DNA from: a virus
Strand: one strand, 5' to 3'
Virus record (IMG/VR): IMGVR_UViG_3300042691_048764
Coordinates: 1 to 58,370 of that record
Length of the DNA stretch: 58,370 bases
This document shows positions 39,809 to 48,506 of the stretch, piece by piece; the stretch's first letter is position 1, and each line of letters opens with the position of its first letter. The notes below the pieces were generated by a model, which worked only from the letters and a program-made list of their open reading frames with translations, made no database searches and was not told the DNA's origin. The position numbers and the translations under genes were made by a program.

Positions 39809-41278
39809 TTGAGAAAAAGACAATCCCCGTTAGATCCTATTGTAGAGAGAGTTGATCAATCCCCAAGACAGAAAACTAGTGCTGTGAATTTAGCTAATAG
39901 CACCGTTCCTGGACTTCAAAATATACCAGCAAACTATTTTGAACCTAACACCATAGGCGCTGGTTTAAATGGAACAGGCCTACTCAAATCTAGACCTAAT
40001 ATCGTTCAAAATTACACAGGAGGTACCACATTTAAGGGTAATCCTCTTCTGGTAAATCCTCAAAGATTCTTTTATTTTTTTATAGAGTATAATAATTCAA
40101 ATGAGAAAGGAATAGGTAGTTTACTTAAATCTTTCTCTATAATTAAGATGCTGAATGATACAGATCTTAAAACATTTTCCGAACTCTTAGGTAGTGCTCC
40201 TAAAAGCATTACCCCTATATCAGAGGAAACGTATAATACCGGATCGTTCAGTCATCCAAAATATATCAACGATAACGGAACCCCTTTGGTCATAAAGTAC
40301 AAAGAAATCCAGTTAGTTAATCAGGTCACACCAGGAAGATTAGATGATGCTTATATAGGATATCCTGATTTTGGAAGAACCCCAGACACAGTTATAGGCA
40401 CTTTCAGTCCCTTACCAGGAGCACCATATACAACATTTACTGCCTTAGGTGCTACTGCTACCATTACAGTTTCTGCTGGTGGAACTGTTGCCTTTAAGGA
40501 TTTAACTCCTAAAACACCTTGGCAAACAGCTCCAACTGGTTGGAATTGGTCATTCGGGTCATTTGCAAGCCCCACGGGAAGCACTGCAGAAAATCCTATA
40601 ATTACTTATGGAGCTACTACCTCAATAATATGGGACGAATCACAGAATGTGACTTTAACTACTTCTAATAATTATGGCTCTACCTCTTTAACTAAAAGTA
40701 ATTTCGTAATAATCACTTCTAATAACTCAGTGACTATAGGAACACAAAAATGGTCACTTTATAATTTAGATGTAACTACTTATAGAAACGGAGACACTAT
40801 ACCTCAGGTAACAGACACTGCTGCTTGGGCGGGGTTAACCTCTGGTGCTTGGTGTTATTATAATAATGATTCGTCCAATGGGAACACGTACGGTAAGCTT
40901 TATAATTGGTTTGCTGTTAACGATTCACGGGGTTTAGCCCCTGAAGGATGGCACATACCGACGGACTCAGAATGGACAACTTTAATTACGTATCTAGGTG
41001 GAACTTCCGTTGCGGGTGGAGCAATAAAAACAACGACTGGATGGAATAGTCCAAATACCGGGGCAACTAATAGTAGTGGATTCACAGGTCTTCCTGGAGG
41101 GTATAGATTATTTGATGGATCTTTTCTTTCTATCCAATCTGCAGGAATATGGTGGGCATCAAATCAAAGCAGTTCTACTAATTCATATTTTGTCCAAGCA
41201 AGTTCAAGTAATGCTTCATTGTTATCGTCTAATTACGATAAAAACGGAGGATTATCTATTAGATTAATCAAAGACTAA
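39809..41278 (+). CDS. fibre-like protein with PKD-like and FISUMP domains
   Basis: 489 aa from a TTG start preceded by AAAGGAAA. Residues 1-190 are unrecognised and may attach it to the virion. About 210-305 is PKD-like (WNWSFGSF, ENPIITY, TLTTSNNYGS). About 310-489 is a FISUMP domain (GTQKWSLYNLDV, GKLYNWFAVND, GLAPEGWHIPTDSEWTTL, WWASNQ, GLSIRLIKD), a C-type-lectin-like fold common in Bacteroidota and Fibrobacter. It probably binds a surface glycan. It lies directly upstream of the gp15-like gene. Confidence 0.75.
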   Translation: MRKRQSPLDPIVERVDQSPRQKTSAVNLANSTVPGLQNIPANYFEPNTIGAGLNGTGLLKSRPNIVQNYTGGTTFKGNPLLVNPQRFFYFFIEYNNSNEKGIGSLLKSFSIIKMLNDTDLKTFSELLGSAPKSITPISEETYNTGSFSHPKYINDNGTPLVIKYKEIQLVNQVTPGRLDDAYIGYPDFGRTPDTVIGTFSPLPGAPYTTFTALGATATITVSAGGTVAFKDLTPKTPWQTAPTGWNWSFGSFASPTGSTAENPIITYGATTSIIWDESQNVTLTTSNNYGSTSLTKSNFVIITSNNSVTIGTQKWSLYNLDVTTYRNGDTIPQVTDTAAWAGLTSGAWCYYNNDSSNGNTYGKLYNWFAVNDSRGLAPEGWHIPTDSEWTTLITYLGGTSVAGGAIKTTTGWNSPNTGATNSSGFTGLPGGYRLFDGSFLSIQSAGIWWASNQSSSTNSYFVQASSSNASLLSSNYDKNGGLSIRLIKD

Positions 41279-41293
41279 TAAATAAATTAAAAT

Positions 41294-42043
41294 ATGTCAG
41301 GATTTTTAGAAAAATACAACACCGACGAGGTCTTTTTAAGAGGACTAATCGTTTCATTTCTTAGATCTCTTAATGAGAAGGTCAAGTATATTCAGGTCAA
41401 TGATCAACAGGATATGCTTGAGATTTTTATTCCCTTCTTTTACTCTATGTCAGGCGATGAGTCTTTTCTTCAAGATTTTTTCTTGAGCTATAGAAACTGT
41501 GCAACGGATCAGGTGTTAGCTGAGGGTAACTACGACGTCATACCCAGAGGCATAGTTATCATGCAATCTCCACAGATAGACACTCAGGGTTTAACTAACA
41601 AATACACCAGGATGTCATATACCAAGGAGACTGTGCAAGGTGAAATGAAAACACTCTCGTCTTTCACCAACTCTGTTCCCCTAACAGTACCATTCGAGGT
41701 CACTATCAAAGTGGACACCCTTCTTGATGCTTTTAAGGTTTTTCAAAGCGTGGTTCAAACTTTCTATAAGAGTTACGCTTTTAGCTTTGAGTATGAGGGA
41801 TTTAGAATTCCCTGCCAAGTTGGATTCCCTGAAAACTACGACCAATCTAAAATGACTGAATTTTCATATAATAACAATCCACAGTTTATAGATTTTAAAT
41901 TCAGTGTTAATATAGAAACTTACTTCCCTGAAAAGGATCTCACGACTGAAAAATTCAGGGGCAATTTAATGCAAGCTGGAATTAAAATGGAAAACATTGT
42001 TAATAGAAGAGGCATAGGACCAAGAGATACCGAGATTCTTTAA
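41294..42043 (+). CDS. 15: tail sheath stabiliser/completion protein (gp15-like)
   Basis: 249 aa. IQVNDQQDMLEIFIPFFY, PRGIVIMQSPQIDTQGLTNKY, VPFEVTIKVDTLLDAFKVFQSVVQTF and FIDFKFSVNIETYFP parallel the order of blocks in T4 gp15, which caps the tail at its junction with the neck. Similarity is by pattern, not high identity. The position upstream of gp16, gp17, gp18 and gp19 counterparts matches T4 order. Confidence 0.72.
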   Translation: MSGFLEKYNTDEVFLRGLIVSFLRSLNEKVKYIQVNDQQDMLEIFIPFFYSMSGDESFLQDFFLSYRNCATDQVLAEGNYDVIPRGIVIMQSPQIDTQGLTNKYTRMSYTKETVQGEMKTLSSFTNSVPLTVPFEVTIKVDTLLDAFKVFQSVVQTFYKSYAFSFEYEGFRIPCQVGFPENYDQSKMTEFSYNNNPQFIDFKFSVNIETYFPEKDLTTEKFRGNLMQAGIKMENIVNRRGIGPRDTEIL

Positions 42044-42054
42044 CACTTTCAGAA

Positions 42055-42064
42055 GATATATAAT
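42055..42064 (+). promoter_or_regulatory. late-type promoter motif very close to a start codon
   Basis: GATATATAAT ends 3 bp before the ATG at 42067. If used as elsewhere, transcription would begin at or just after the start codon. Confidence 0.45.
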
Positions 42065-42066
42065 TT

Positions 42067-42351
42067 ATGGCAGACCTTACAAATACGGACACATCTTCGA
42101 TATATTCGAGAATAATAGATGGCAGCACCAGTCAAACCAATGACCAGTTGTATTTTGTAGGAACGGGAAAAAACTACATTAAGAAATCAGATTCTGGCAG
42201 CTATATCACGGTTAACAAGTCTGGTAATTTTTCAGTTACCACAAATCCCGTTGGTAAAAACTTTTGTGATATTCTAGACGGAGGCGACTCAACAAACAGT
42301 GTTAAACAATTCATTTCACCAATAATAGGTGGAGAAAGCAAAATAATATAA
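42067..42351 (+). CDS. small hypothetical virion-type protein
   Basis: 94 aa, rich in Ser, Thr, Asn and Gly with short beta-strand-like runs (DQLYFVGTGKNYIKK). It lies 8 bp before the Mtd-like fibre gene. Unrecognised. It may be a fibre-associated or decoration protein. Note the unusually close late-type motif. Confidence 0.55.
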   Translation: MADLTNTDTSSIYSRIIDGSTSQTNDQLYFVGTGKNYIKKSDSGSYITVNKSGNFSVTTNPVGKNFCDILDGGDSTNSVKQFISPIIGGESKII

Positions 42352-42358
42352 ATAAGAA

Positions 42359-42835
42359 ATGGCTTTTAGAATACAAATAAGAAGAGACACAGCATCCAAA
42401 TGGTCTGTTAATAATCCAATACTATTGGAGGGTGAACTTGGTTATACTACAGACACAAAGTTGATGAAAGTAGGAGACGGAACAACTGAGTGGAACGATC
42501 TAGACTATTGGAACGGATCTGCTTATTCATCTTATGTTGCTCTTTTAACCCAAACAGGAACAAATGCTCCGGTAGCCACAATTTTAGAAAATGGTATAGG
42601 CGATCTAATTTGGACTAGAAGTGCTACTGGCTCTTATCGTGCAGGTCTAACTGGGGCTTTCACCTCAGGAAAAACAGCTTTATTTACTAGTAACACTGCA
42701 AACACTGTGAAGGGAGACGTTTACATTTATCCCACCGGAGATCAAAATTCAATCAGTATTCAAACCTGTGCTGCTGGGGTTACTGCAGATGGAGTTCTAG
42801 GAAGCACTGCTGTTGAAATAAGAGTTTATCTTTAA
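42359..42835 (+). CDS. short fibre-type protein with Mtd-like N-terminal domain
   Basis: 158 aa. IQIRRDTASKW, NNPILLEGELGYTTDTKLMKVGDGTTEWNDLDYW (residues 4-52) is the third Mtd-type N-terminal module in the window. The rest is a beta-rich, Gly/Thr/Ala-rich part that could be a small trimeric tip. It sits within the tail module rather than with the two other copies at 7.9-9.5 kb. Confidence 0.75.
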   Translation: MAFRIQIRRDTASKWSVNNPILLEGELGYTTDTKLMKVGDGTTEWNDLDYWNGSAYSSYVALLTQTGTNAPVATILENGIGDLIWTRSATGSYRAGLTGAFTSGKTALFTSNTANTVKGDVYIYPTGDQNSISIQTCAAGVTADGVLGSTAVEIRVYL

Positions 42836-42882
42836 TTGAAACAAATCCCCAAAAATTTTATATAATTTTTAAAAAATATAGA

Positions 42883-43155
42883 ATGGAAAATCAAATTCAA
42901 TTACCAAACGAATTAATGGATGAGCTTCAGAAATTACGTGACGAGTTAACTCAGAATGTTATAAAAATCGGAAGACTAAATGTTCAGCTTTCTTTTTACA
43001 AGAAAGATACGGAAATCATAGAAAGAGAGCTTCAAAATTTATATCAGGAAGCCGCAATGATTTCAGTAAAAGAAGATGAGTTACAGAACAAAGTAACTGG
43101 CGAGTATGGTAACGGTAAGCTCGATTTCGAAACCGGGGTTTTCACAAAAGATTAA
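42883..43155 (+). CDS. small coiled-coil protein
   Basis: 90 aa. A heptad-rich helix covers about residues 8-70 (ELMDELQKLRDELTQNVIKIGRL, then YKKDTEIIERELQNLYQEAA). The tail GNGKLDFETGVFTKD is polar. Unrecognised; possibly a structural or assembly factor. It is closed by a terminator. Confidence 0.6.
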   Translation: MENQIQLPNELMDELQKLRDELTQNVIKIGRLNVQLSFYKKDTEIIERELQNLYQEAAMISVKEDELQNKVTGEYGNGKLDFETGVFTKD

Positions 43156-43178
43156 CTTAAAAACAAACACCAACATAG

Positions 43179-43203
43179 AAGCAGGCTATCGCCTGCTTTT
43201 TTT
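43179..43203 (+). terminator. intrinsic terminator
   Basis: Stem AAGCAGGC/GCCTGCTT with a TATC loop and a run of T. Confidence 0.9.
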
Positions 43204-43223
43204 ATTTTCGGATGCTTTCATAA

Positions 43224-43234
43224 GGGATATATAG
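43224..43234 (+). promoter_or_regulatory. late-type promoter motif
   Basis: GGGATATATAG lies 15 bp before the ATG at 43250. Confidence 0.58.
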
Positions 43235-43249
43235 AATAAATTGGAATAG

Positions 43250-45739
43250 ATGAGCTTTTATCCAGAAAATAGATTTCCCAAAAACGGAACCCCTAATTAC
43301 AGCGGGAGCGGACAGCAGTATGAGATATCTGATCCAAGATTTAGATATCAGGACGGTCTTGAGAACACAAATAAAATAAAGGATTCAGCTTCTAATAATT
43401 TATTTTCAACCCAGGAAGCAGCGGAAGTCAGAGCCTCACAAATAGGTTGTGGAGGATATCACCAGGTTACTGTTGACGGAAAGATTTATTATAAACCTTG
43501 TGAGACCCCCGCTTATTACGATAAAAGAATAGAACAATTAGAGAGCGCACTTAATTTCACATATATTGGAAGTTATCGAGTTTTATCGTGGGATAAACCA
43601 TTTGAAAGAGTTACCACTTTTAAAGGATGGATAATAGATGCTTCGCATAGCAACAATTCAGGTCCAATCTTAGACGGTAACGATATTTCTATAGATTTTA
43701 GATACAGCATAGACGGTAAAACTTGGTCACTTTGGACTAATGTTGGAACAGCCCTTAATGGTCTAAGCAACAATACATCTGAGCTATTTCCTATAGCTTT
43801 AAATCCTAATAATAAATTCTATCCAGAGTTTAGATTTACCTCTGTTTTAGTTAACAACGACGGAACGATCATAATTCATCCTGACGAGCCAATAGACCCC
43901 AGCGTCGTGATTGCAGATTTTGCTATCGATTTAGATTATGCGGATCCCTTAGAATCACCTATTTCTAAACCAGCACCTCTCTGCTCCAACGAGATGTCTA
44001 ACAGACCGGTTATATTCAACGACTGTAAGTTCACCTTTAATCCTTATGCCGTTAATCGAGCTCTTAATCTCTATCAAGATTTAAGTTTGATTGTTAATAA
44101 GGTTTTTGGTCTTGATGCTAACTACTATTCAGTTCAGCCTCAGGGTAGGGGTAAGGATGTCATATTAAAAGAATATACACTTTTTAATGTGGTTTCAGAA
44201 AAGTGCGTTAAAATAATGGTTCCACAGAATCAGTTTCCTGATAATAAGATAAACTTCGATCCATTCGGTCTCCAATTCGAAGAACCACTAGAAATACAAA
44301 TAGATAAGAGATACTTTGAGAGTGTTTTTGGTAAAGGTTCACAACCCAGAAGGAGAGATATTATATTCTTCCCCCTAATCAATAGGATATACCAAATTAA
44401 CTCCACTTACCTTTTCAGGGATTTCATGCAATCCCCGGTCTATTTTAAAATTGAACTCAGAAAATACAATCCAAAGAGCAACACTTATTTTCAAGATCCA
44501 ACTTATAAAGAGGAATTGGAAGGTATAGGTCAAACAACAACAGAAGCTTTCGGTGAAGAAATAAAAGCGGAAGAATTAAAGATCGCTAAACCACAACAGT
44601 ATGCCACAACCATAAATCAGCTTTCTCAGGATCCTATTAGATCTTATGTTTACAAGGATTTGCCTATTATAGAATATGATTTAAACAACAACTGGACGAT
44701 AGTACTAAATCAATATTACGATCTGCAGGATGCCTTCATAGATTCTTCTGAATTTTCATCAGAACCAAGTAGATACAGGAATGCAGTTAGATATAAAATT
44801 TTACCCGAGCTATCTACTGATCAGGAATTATCTTTAACCTCTTGGTTCAGTATGAGAAACTTGTATGACAACACAAAGTTAACCAAGAGAGGATATCCAA
44901 TTCTCAATTTAACTGTGGATTCTTTTGACGATGAGACAATAACCTTTAGTTCTTATCCAAGTAGACACGAGCTAAGTCAATGGCAAGATTATTCAGATAA
45001 TCCCGAAGGATATGTTGCTATCAAGGGTGATGCTTTTCATTCTGGAGGGTATCAAGTTTTATCTGTTTTAGACTCGTATCTATTTAAAGTTAAAAATAGA
45101 TCTGTAGTTTTCTCAGAGGGAACTATAGATTGGAAAATGCAGAAAGCACAAAGTCGTAATCTTATAGACGGTCTCTATAAAAACGACCAGGACGTTTACG
45201 AAGGATTCAGAGTGGATATTATACATTCAGGAGTTCCTGACGATCTTTCCGAAACTTTTCTGGGCGAAGGCAGCATTTCTATTAGACTAAATGACACTAT
45301 AATAGATTCTAGATTAGAATTTATCCCAGAATATGGCAATTGGTACGGATTAGTTGTAAATGTTTCTAATAAATACAAACAGATATCATCTAATATCTGG
45401 GAATTAACTTACGATCCAGTTGATCCAAATCAACAGTCTTCTAAATTGAGAAATATTCAAAGCGATGCTAGAATGTTCAATTCCCCTATAATTTTTTCAG
45501 CACCTTCTGATATAGAGCAAAGTAAAGAAAGTCCATTTTATTTAACAGATAATAATTCATATAAAATTTTCACTAGTCCCATGTTTTTGAGTAATGTTAG
45601 ACTTTTCAAAAATATGATAGATATAGATAATCAGTCAACAGTTTTAAACCAAAATATAGTCAGAGACGAGCAACTGGCCCATATAATTGATAACGCAAAA
45701 CCTCTTTTGAATATTCCTAAGTTTGCTAGAAATAGATAA
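43250..45739 (+). CDS. large virion structural protein, family not recognised
   Basis: 829 aa. Beta-rich with many Asn, Tyr, Asp and Phe, and no signal peptide or transmembrane segment. FRYSIDGKTWSLWTNVGTALNG resembles a sandwich-type repeat. The block PRRRDIIFFPLINRIYQINSTYLFRD and a helical segment near the C-terminus look like baseplate or neck components. It sits between the gp15-like and gp16-like genes, where T4 has nothing, under its own late-type motif. It could be a baseplate wedge or neck protein. Confidence 0.65.
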   Translation: MSFYPENRFPKNGTPNYSGSGQQYEISDPRFRYQDGLENTNKIKDSASNNLFSTQEAAEVRASQIGCGGYHQVTVDGKIYYKPCETPAYYDKRIEQLESALNFTYIGSYRVLSWDKPFERVTTFKGWIIDASHSNNSGPILDGNDISIDFRYSIDGKTWSLWTNVGTALNGLSNNTSELFPIALNPNNKFYPEFRFTSVLVNNDGTIIIHPDEPIDPSVVIADFAIDLDYADPLESPISKPAPLCSNEMSNRPVIFNDCKFTFNPYAVNRALNLYQDLSLIVNKVFGLDANYYSVQPQGRGKDVILKEYTLFNVVSEKCVKIMVPQNQFPDNKINFDPFGLQFEEPLEIQIDKRYFESVFGKGSQPRRRDIIFFPLINRIYQINSTYLFRDFMQSPVYFKIELRKYNPKSNTYFQDPTYKEELEGIGQTTTEAFGEEIKAEELKIAKPQQYATTINQLSQDPIRSYVYKDLPIIEYDLNNNWTIVLNQYYDLQDAFIDSSEFSSEPSRYRNAVRYKILPELSTDQELSLTSWFSMRNLYDNTKLTKRGYPILNLTVDSFDDETITFSSYPSRHELSQWQDYSDNPEGYVAIKGDAFHSGGYQVLSVLDSYLFKVKNRSVVFSEGTIDWKMQKAQSRNLIDGLYKNDQDVYEGFRVDIIHSGVPDDLSETFLGEGSISIRLNDTIIDSRLEFIPEYGNWYGLVVNVSNKYKQISSNIWELTYDPVDPNQQSSKLRNIQSDARMFNSPIIFSAPSDIEQSKESPFYLTDNNSYKIFTSPMFLSNVRLFKNMIDIDNQSTVLNQNIVRDEQLAHIIDNAKPLLNIPKFARNR

Positions 45740-45742
45740 TTT

Positions 45743-46534
45743 ATGCCAAGAAGAAAACCAAAACCTGAAAAGGTTATCGAGGAAAAAATAAAAGAAAACC
45801 TCGATTCTATAATTATGCAGGAGTCACTAGATGACGTTTCTGTAAGTAGCCAAGATCTCCCGAGATTGAAAACTACAGAGCTAATGGATTTTGCGAAAGA
45901 GAAGATAGCTTCTTTATCTGATGCTCAGGCACTATTAGATTCGATAGCCAGTTTTTACGTGGATCCTAATCTATATGGATCTGCCGATCACATAGAGCTT
46001 AAAAAGAAAATAGACTCAATCAACCTTTCTGCCATGATGTTCCAGCTTAAATCTGCACAACATGCTATAACCAAACTTCTAGAGGAGATAGATCTTGGAA
46101 ATATGCATCCTAGAATTTTTGAGGTGTTAGCTCAGTTACAATCTCAGATTATGCAAATGCCTAAGGATTACCAGGCATATCTGGAAAAGATGGAGCAGAA
46201 TTACAAAAAAGCCAAAATGGAGATAGAGGATAAGAAAATATCAGGAGGTGTAATTATGGACCAGTCTTCAACGAACCCTGGTGAGTTTACCCCCAATTCA
46301 ACATCTATGATATCCTCAGGTGGTATAAAATCAAGGGGTACTAGAAGTATAATGGAAGGTCTTAGAGATATACTAGGCGGAGAAATTGTTGATGTGAAAC
46401 CTGTTGAGACATCACCTAACTCCATAGTTAATGCAAGGGTGAAAAGAGAAATAAGCTCACAAAATGAAAATTCCATAGACAATGATGATTCTATGGATTT
46501 AGGTTATATTATTGAAGACGATATCTTAGAATAA
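45743..46534 (+). CDS. 16: small terminase subunit (gp16-like)
   Basis: 263 aa. Central helices (LLDSIASFYVDPNLYGSADHIELKKKI, then MHPRIFEVLAQLQSQIMQMPKDYQAYLEKMEQ) correspond to the oligomerising hairpin of T4 gp16, in which HMEVFATLMGQM occurs. It has a longer charged N-terminus and an acidic C-terminal tail. Immediately upstream of the large terminase gene (2 bp). The subunit recognises DNA and stimulates gp17. Confidence 0.72.
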   Translation: MPRRKPKPEKVIEEKIKENLDSIIMQESLDDVSVSSQDLPRLKTTELMDFAKEKIASLSDAQALLDSIASFYVDPNLYGSADHIELKKKIDSINLSAMMFQLKSAQHAITKLLEEIDLGNMHPRIFEVLAQLQSQIMQMPKDYQAYLEKMEQNYKKAKMEIEDKKISGGVIMDQSSTNPGEFTPNSTSMISSGGIKSRGTRSIMEGLRDILGGEIVDVKPVETSPNSIVNARVKREISSQNENSIDNDDSMDLGYIIEDDILE

Positions 46535-46536
46535 TT

Positions 46537-48381
46537 ATGTCAAGTCAGGAAACATCACAAATACAAGAATCGGAAAGTAATTACTGGTCAACTGAAAGAA
46601 TAAACCTACTTTTAAGCAGGGTCGAAAACGAGGGACTAGATTACAAAAGTGTAGATAATCCATTTCATGACAATAACCCAGATTTAAAAAGGGCTAATGT
46701 TTTATGGGAGTATACACCAGAGGAAATAGTTGAGATGAAAAAATGCGCAACTGATGTGACGTATTTTGCTAAATATTGTCAGGTAATGACTGACGAGGGA
46801 CTGGCTTATATTAATCTCAGAGATTATCAGGAGTCAGTATTAAGGGAGTATCAGGCACATAGATTCAACGTCTTTCTGGCTCCAAGACAAGTAGGTAAGT
46901 CAATAACATCCTCTATTATATTGGTTTGGTATCTGCTTTTTAACCACGATAAAAATGCTATGATTTTAGCTAACGTCGGGGATACAGCAGAAGAGTTAAT
47001 GGACAAGATAAAGTCTATTATAAAAGGTCTTCCCTTTTTTCTTAAACCTGGAATGATGGTTAACAATGTGATGTCAATGAGATTTGATAACGGGTGCCGG
47101 ATCTTAGCCAAAACCACGACTAAAACTTCTGGTATAGGTTTCACCATTCATTTTCTTTACATGGATGAGTTTGCCCACATTAATCCAAATTTTATAGAGG
47201 CATTCTTCAGATCTACATATCCAACAGTTTCTTCTTCCAAAGTTTCTAGAATAATTGTAACCTCTACGCCCAATGGGATGAACAAATTCTATGAAATATA
47301 CCAGGGAGCTCTGACCGGAGATAATAGCTTTAATCCGATTAGAGTTGATTGGTGGCAAGTCCCAGGGAGGGATGAAGCTTGGAAGCAAAAAGAAATAGCG
47401 AATTTAGGCAGCGAAGAGCTTTTTAATCAGGAGTACGGTAACCAATTCTTAAGCTCGTCTTCTCTTCTTTTAAGCTCTGGTGAGCTGAAGAAAATAAAAG
47501 GCAACGAAGTGGAGTATACCTGGAAAGAGATAGACGATTTACATTACGACGACTCTGTTAGGTATGAGAACCTTTTATGGCACCCTAAATTTAATCTAGA
47601 TAACGCAAACTCACAGGGTAAAAAGTTTGTTTTATCTGTCGATCTGAGCGGGGGTGTTAAGGGTGATTTTACGGTGGTCAACATATTCAAGGTTACACCT
47701 TTACCAAAGGCTGTTATTTCTAAAATATCCGATTTTAATGATGAATCTGATTTTTTTGGCTTAGTGCAAATTGGAATTTTAAGAGATAATGAGATTAAAC
47801 TTGAGGAGGTTGTCAAAATAATAAAAGTTCTATCTAAAAAGATTTTCTCAGTCGATAGAGTTAAAATAGCTATAGAGATGAATTTTAAGGGGGAGCTATT
47901 ATATGACAAGCTCATCTCTGATGAAGATTTTTTTGACCAGATGTTCGTCTTTACTAAGCACTCAGATAGCGCTAAGATTCTAAAGCCGGGTATAAAATAC
48001 AACGAAAAAAACAAAATGAAGTATTGTGAGATGCTTCGCAGTCTAGTCAGAGAGGATAAAATACTCATAAATGAGAAAAAATGGACTATTCCAGAGCTTT
48101 TCACTTTCGGTTTAAATAATAGAGGCACTTACTCAAGCCAAAGCGGACACGATGATGTTGCAATGACTATAGTGAATCTGCCATCCTTATTTGAAGGTTT
48201 AGATTTCAATCAGCTTGTTGGGGAGGTTTTCGATGAGTTGGACAATGAATACAAAAACATAATAAATTTAAAGCTAGAGGGGACTAATCAGGGTTATAAC
48301 GGTGATGAATTTTTTATAAATATGAATTCTAACTCAACAAGGGACGGTCGCGCCTATGGTGATTTTAGCAAATTGATGTAG
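46537..48381 (+). CDS. 17: large terminase subunit (gp17-like)
   Basis: 614 aa, similar to T4 gp17 (610 aa). Walker A APRQVGKS (about 115-122), Walker B FLYMDEFAH (about 205-213), a coupling TSTPNG motif (about 245-250) and the RNase H-like nuclease start LSVDLSGGVKGDFTV (about 366-380) are visible. It pumps DNA into the head and cuts concatemers. Translational proximity to gp16 and gp18 downstream follows T4 order. Confidence 0.95.
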   Translation: MSSQETSQIQESESNYWSTERINLLLSRVENEGLDYKSVDNPFHDNNPDLKRANVLWEYTPEEIVEMKKCATDVTYFAKYCQVMTDEGLAYINLRDYQESVLREYQAHRFNVFLAPRQVGKSITSSIILVWYLLFNHDKNAMILANVGDTAEELMDKIKSIIKGLPFFLKPGMMVNNVMSMRFDNGCRILAKTTTKTSGIGFTIHFLYMDEFAHINPNFIEAFFRSTYPTVSSSKVSRIIVTSTPNGMNKFYEIYQGALTGDNSFNPIRVDWWQVPGRDEAWKQKEIANLGSEELFNQEYGNQFLSSSSLLLSSGELKKIKGNEVEYTWKEIDDLHYDDSVRYENLLWHPKFNLDNANSQGKKFVLSVDLSGGVKGDFTVVNIFKVTPLPKAVISKISDFNDESDFFGLVQIGILRDNEIKLEEVVKIIKVLSKKIFSVDRVKIAIEMNFKGELLYDKLISDEDFFDQMFVFTKHSDSAKILKPGIKYNEKNKMKYCEMLRSLVREDKILINEKKWTIPELFTFGLNNRGTYSSQSGHDDVAMTIVNLPSLFEGLDFNQLVGEVFDELDNEYKNIINLKLEGTNQGYNGDEFFINMNSNSTRDGRAYGDFSKLM

Positions 48382-48413
48382 AAAGTATGATCAAAGTATA
48401 CTGATGTCTTAAT

Positions 48414-48424
48414 CGATATATAAT
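48414..48424 (+). promoter_or_regulatory. late-type promoter motif
   Basis: CGATATATAAT is the first of two motifs in the 125-bp gap before the sheath gene. Confidence 0.52.
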
Positions 48425-48468
48425 AATAAATTAAAGGAATGTTTTGGCCAAATATTTACAATTGGCTT

Positions 48469-48478
48469 TGATATATAG
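48469..48478 (+). promoter_or_regulatory. late-type promoter motif
   Basis: TGATATATAG is the second motif, 28 bp before the sheath start at 48507. Two tandem sites suit a protein needed in many copies. Confidence 0.55.
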
Positions 48479-48506
48479 CATATAAGCAAAAAATATCTAA
48501 AAAATA

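Noticed and set aside
39809-41278. Diversity-generating retroelement
   Set aside because: No reverse transcriptase and no template repeat were seen in the window; only the lectin-like fold is suggestive.
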